Assembly (NCBI GenBank): GCA_963807235.1
Contig: CAWEBF010000019.1
Location: 86,371-150,370 of the forward strand
Length of the DNA: 64,000 nt
DNA from: CAWEBF01 sp963807235
Lineage (GTDB): Bacteria > Acidobacteriota > Vicinamibacteria > Vicinamibacterales > UBA2999
Direction: 5' to 3'
Numbering within the stretch: the stretch's first letter is position 1; each line of letters begins with the position of its first letter. This document shows, piece after piece, positions 62,534-64,000 of this stretch. The notes below the pieces were generated by a model. That model was not told the DNA's origin, did not search any database, and was given only the letters and a program-made list of their open reading frames with translations. Made by a program: the position numbers and the translations under genes.

Positions 62534-62558
62534 GCGAAGCCGAAGGTTTTCCTAAACC
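62534..62558. repeat. Repeat R3, copy 2, overlapping a hairpin terminator
   Basis: Exact copy of the 25 bp at 54889-54913. It contains the stop codon of the winged-helix/TPR gene (62552-62554). With neighbouring bases it forms CCTTCGGC-GAA-GCCGAAGG-TTTT (62529-62551), a good plus-strand terminator shape, suggesting a bidirectional terminator. The gap 62166-62528 shows no gene. Confidence 0.6.
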
Positions 62559-63874
62559 GTCACGTTGGAGGGACGCGGCAGATGCAGGCGCTCGAGACGC
62601 GACGCGAACCGCGGGTCATCGCGCAGGGTGTCCCAGAGCGGCGAGACGCCCAGAAACACCACGCCTGGGTCGCGCTCGGCCATCGCCTCGTCCAGGTGAC
62701 AAAACGCCGCCTCTGTCCGGCCAAGTTGGGCGTTGACAATAGCCAGACGGAAGCGGAGGAGCGCCACCTCTGTCGGACGGCATGCTCGTCTTCAGCAGGA
62801 ACTGTTTGACCCGTTCGGCGTCGCTCAGTGGTTCGGACAGCGCCTCGTCCTTGAAGCCGAGGGCCGCCATCAGCGCCAGCATCTCGGCGACGAAGAGCTG
62901 CTTCTCGCCTTTCGCCCAATACGAGAGCGCGATGTGATTCCGAGCTAATGGATGGTCCGGATCCCGCTCGAGCGCCCGCCGCGCCCATACGATGGTGTCG
63001 TCGAAGCGGCGCTGGTTGAAGTACCAGATAGCCACCTGCAGCAGCACGACGGGCGATGCCGGTTCGTATCGTGCGCCTGCAGCTTCATCGCCAGCCCCTC
63101 GTCCACGCGCCCCAGCGCATCGAGCAGGTTGCCGTAGCGGAGTAGCGCTTCGGTGTATTCGCCGTTCAGTTCCAGCGCCCGCCGCAGGCTGCGCTCGGCA
63201 CCCACCCAATCCCATTCGCTGATGAACAGCACGGTACCGAGCGCCAGCTGCGCCTCGGCACACCGGTCGTCGAGCGCCAGAGCACGAAGCGCGGAGCGCT
63301 TGGCGTCGTCGTAGGCCGACTCTGCGCGTTCCGCGTAGATCTGCGCCTGGGCGCACCGCGCCAGTGCCAGGCCGGCATGCGCGGCTGCGCACGTGCTGTC
63401 GCCCTCGATGGCCGTTCGAAAGGCATCGAGGGCCTTCAGCAGCGCCGACGACGAGCCGGCGAGCACGAGCCTTGAACCCTGCTCCAGCAGGTCGTCGGTC
63501 TCGAGTCGACGAACGGGTGGACTGCAGACGAACGCCGATGCCGTGGACGGCGTGCTCACCGACGCGATAAAACGATAGCCGAACCCAGAAACCGTTTCGA
63601 CGTAGCTGGCTGGCCGAAACGTGTCGCCGAGCTGCTTCCGCAGCTGCGCCACGTACACCGTGAGGATGCCCTCTTCGACAAACGTGCCGGGCCACACAGC
63701 GTCGAGGAGCTCCTGCTTCGTGACCAGCGCGCCGGGTCGGCGCAGCAGGACGACGAGAAGGTCGAACGCTTTGGGCGGCACCGCGACGACCGTCGCGTTT
63801 CTGACCAACCGCCGATCGGCGACGTCCAGCGTGAAGTCTCCGAATGCATATCCTTCTGGCACTTCCCGCGGCAT
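62552..63874 (-). CDS. CadC-type winged-helix regulator with TPR domain, two frameshifts
   Basis: About 440 residues from MPREVPEGYAFGDFTLDVAD (63874). The Trans_reg_C domain is complete: VPPKAFDLLVVLLRRPGALV, TKQELLDAVWPGTFVEEGIL, TVYVAQLRKQLGD, and YVETVSGFGYRFIASV. It is followed by TPR repeats (AAAHAGLALARCAQAQIYAE, RALALDDRCAEAQLALGTVL, SLRRALELNGEYTEALLRYG). Frame changes near 63080 and 62780 lead to FDDTIVWARRALERDPDHPL and then LAIVNAQLGRTEAAFCHLDE, ending at 62552. There is no transmembrane segment or enzymatic domain. Such one-component regulators are abundant in Acidobacteriota; the target is unknown. Confidence 0.75.
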
Positions 63875-63901
63875 GAGCGCATGGTAGCGCCGGCGGGCGT
63901 T

Positions 63902-63920
63902 TCCACAATGTCTCCAAGAA
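63902..63920. repeat. Dispersed repeat R2, copy 2
   Basis: TCCACAATGTCTCCAAGAA, identical to 53397-53415, 28 bp upstream of the winged-helix/TPR start. The following 80 bp are about two-thirds similar between the two sites. In this context it may be part of the promoter region of the regulator. Confidence 0.6.
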
Positions 63921-64000
63921 CCGGGACGATTCGCGAGAAGTAGCGAGGACCTGAGAGGACGCCACCCCACCGCATAAGCAACTGATACGGAACAGGTTGC

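Overview
The window looks like part of a soil or sediment Acidobacteriota genome, most plausibly Vicinamibacteria-like. That assignment is inference. It rests on the high GC, the Oar-type TonB receptors with an N-terminal carboxypeptidase-regulatory domain, the DUF1549/DUF1553 plus DUF1501 pair, the reaction-centre-type cytochrome c, the many secreted paralogues with Gly/Arg-rich linkers, and the CadC-like winged-helix/TPR regulators. No rRNA, tRNA, CRISPR array or recognisable transposase was found. About a dozen otherwise well-conserved genes are split by single frameshifts. This is typical of residual indel errors in the assembly, although real decay cannot be excluded.

Region 1 (1-46.4 kb) is a secreted-protein island, mostly on the minus strand. 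Its core is a recurring set of three genes. Family B is a secreted protein of about 300 aa with a GLP...PE.QC.PHP signature. The second gene is a secreted metallo-beta-lactamase-fold protein (MBL). Family A is a secreted protein of about 270-310 aa with an EDWRWRM...PPKGD signature. The three occur together six times (six B, six cassette MBLs, five A), usually in the order B-MBL-A with 1-4 bp stop/start overlaps. Five of the six cassette MBLs have lost metal-ligand histidines, while the four MBLs outside cassettes keep all of them. Other members of the island are dienelactone-hydrolase-like proteins (one with a destroyed active site), two Oar-type outer-membrane receptors, a lactonase-type propeller, an NHL propeller, a DUF1553/DUF1501/TetR operon, a DinB protein, two LysR regulators, a DUF6152 protein, a reaction-centre-type cytochrome c and an amidohydrolase.

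Two regulatory signatures tie the island together. A near-palindrome, CTGACCG-NN-CGGTCAG, lies in four minus-strand promoters (receptor 1, the DUF1553-DUF1501-TetR operon, MBL-6 and the NHL gene) and is the likely operator of the TetR encoded there. A different composite promoter, TTGACA-N14-CGTGTAGTTTAC-N21-ATTCTTGC, occurs three times at identical spacing, and two of the three operons it starts end with a LysR gene.

Region 2 (46.4-50.7 kb) holds the second Oar-type receptor, its terminator and an Old Yellow Enzyme reductase. Region 3 (50.7-53.7 kb) looks like the remains of an integrative element: a winged-helix replication-relaxation-like protein, a small unknown protein, a 21-bp perfect inverted repeat, an excisionase N-terminus, and tandem copies of a tmRNA-like 3' end that resemble attachment sites.

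Region 4 (53.7-64 kb) carries single-copy hydrolases (alpha/beta hydrolases, amidohydrolase, PhyH dioxygenase), two copies of family C (secreted, ADGKPDLSG...GRWEGDTLVVET), two CadC-type winged-helix regulators and three dispersed repeats. Nearly every gene here has at least one frameshift. How the families work together is not known. The shared promoters, signal peptides and outer-membrane receptors suggest uptake and periplasmic or extracellular turnover of an unidentified substrate.
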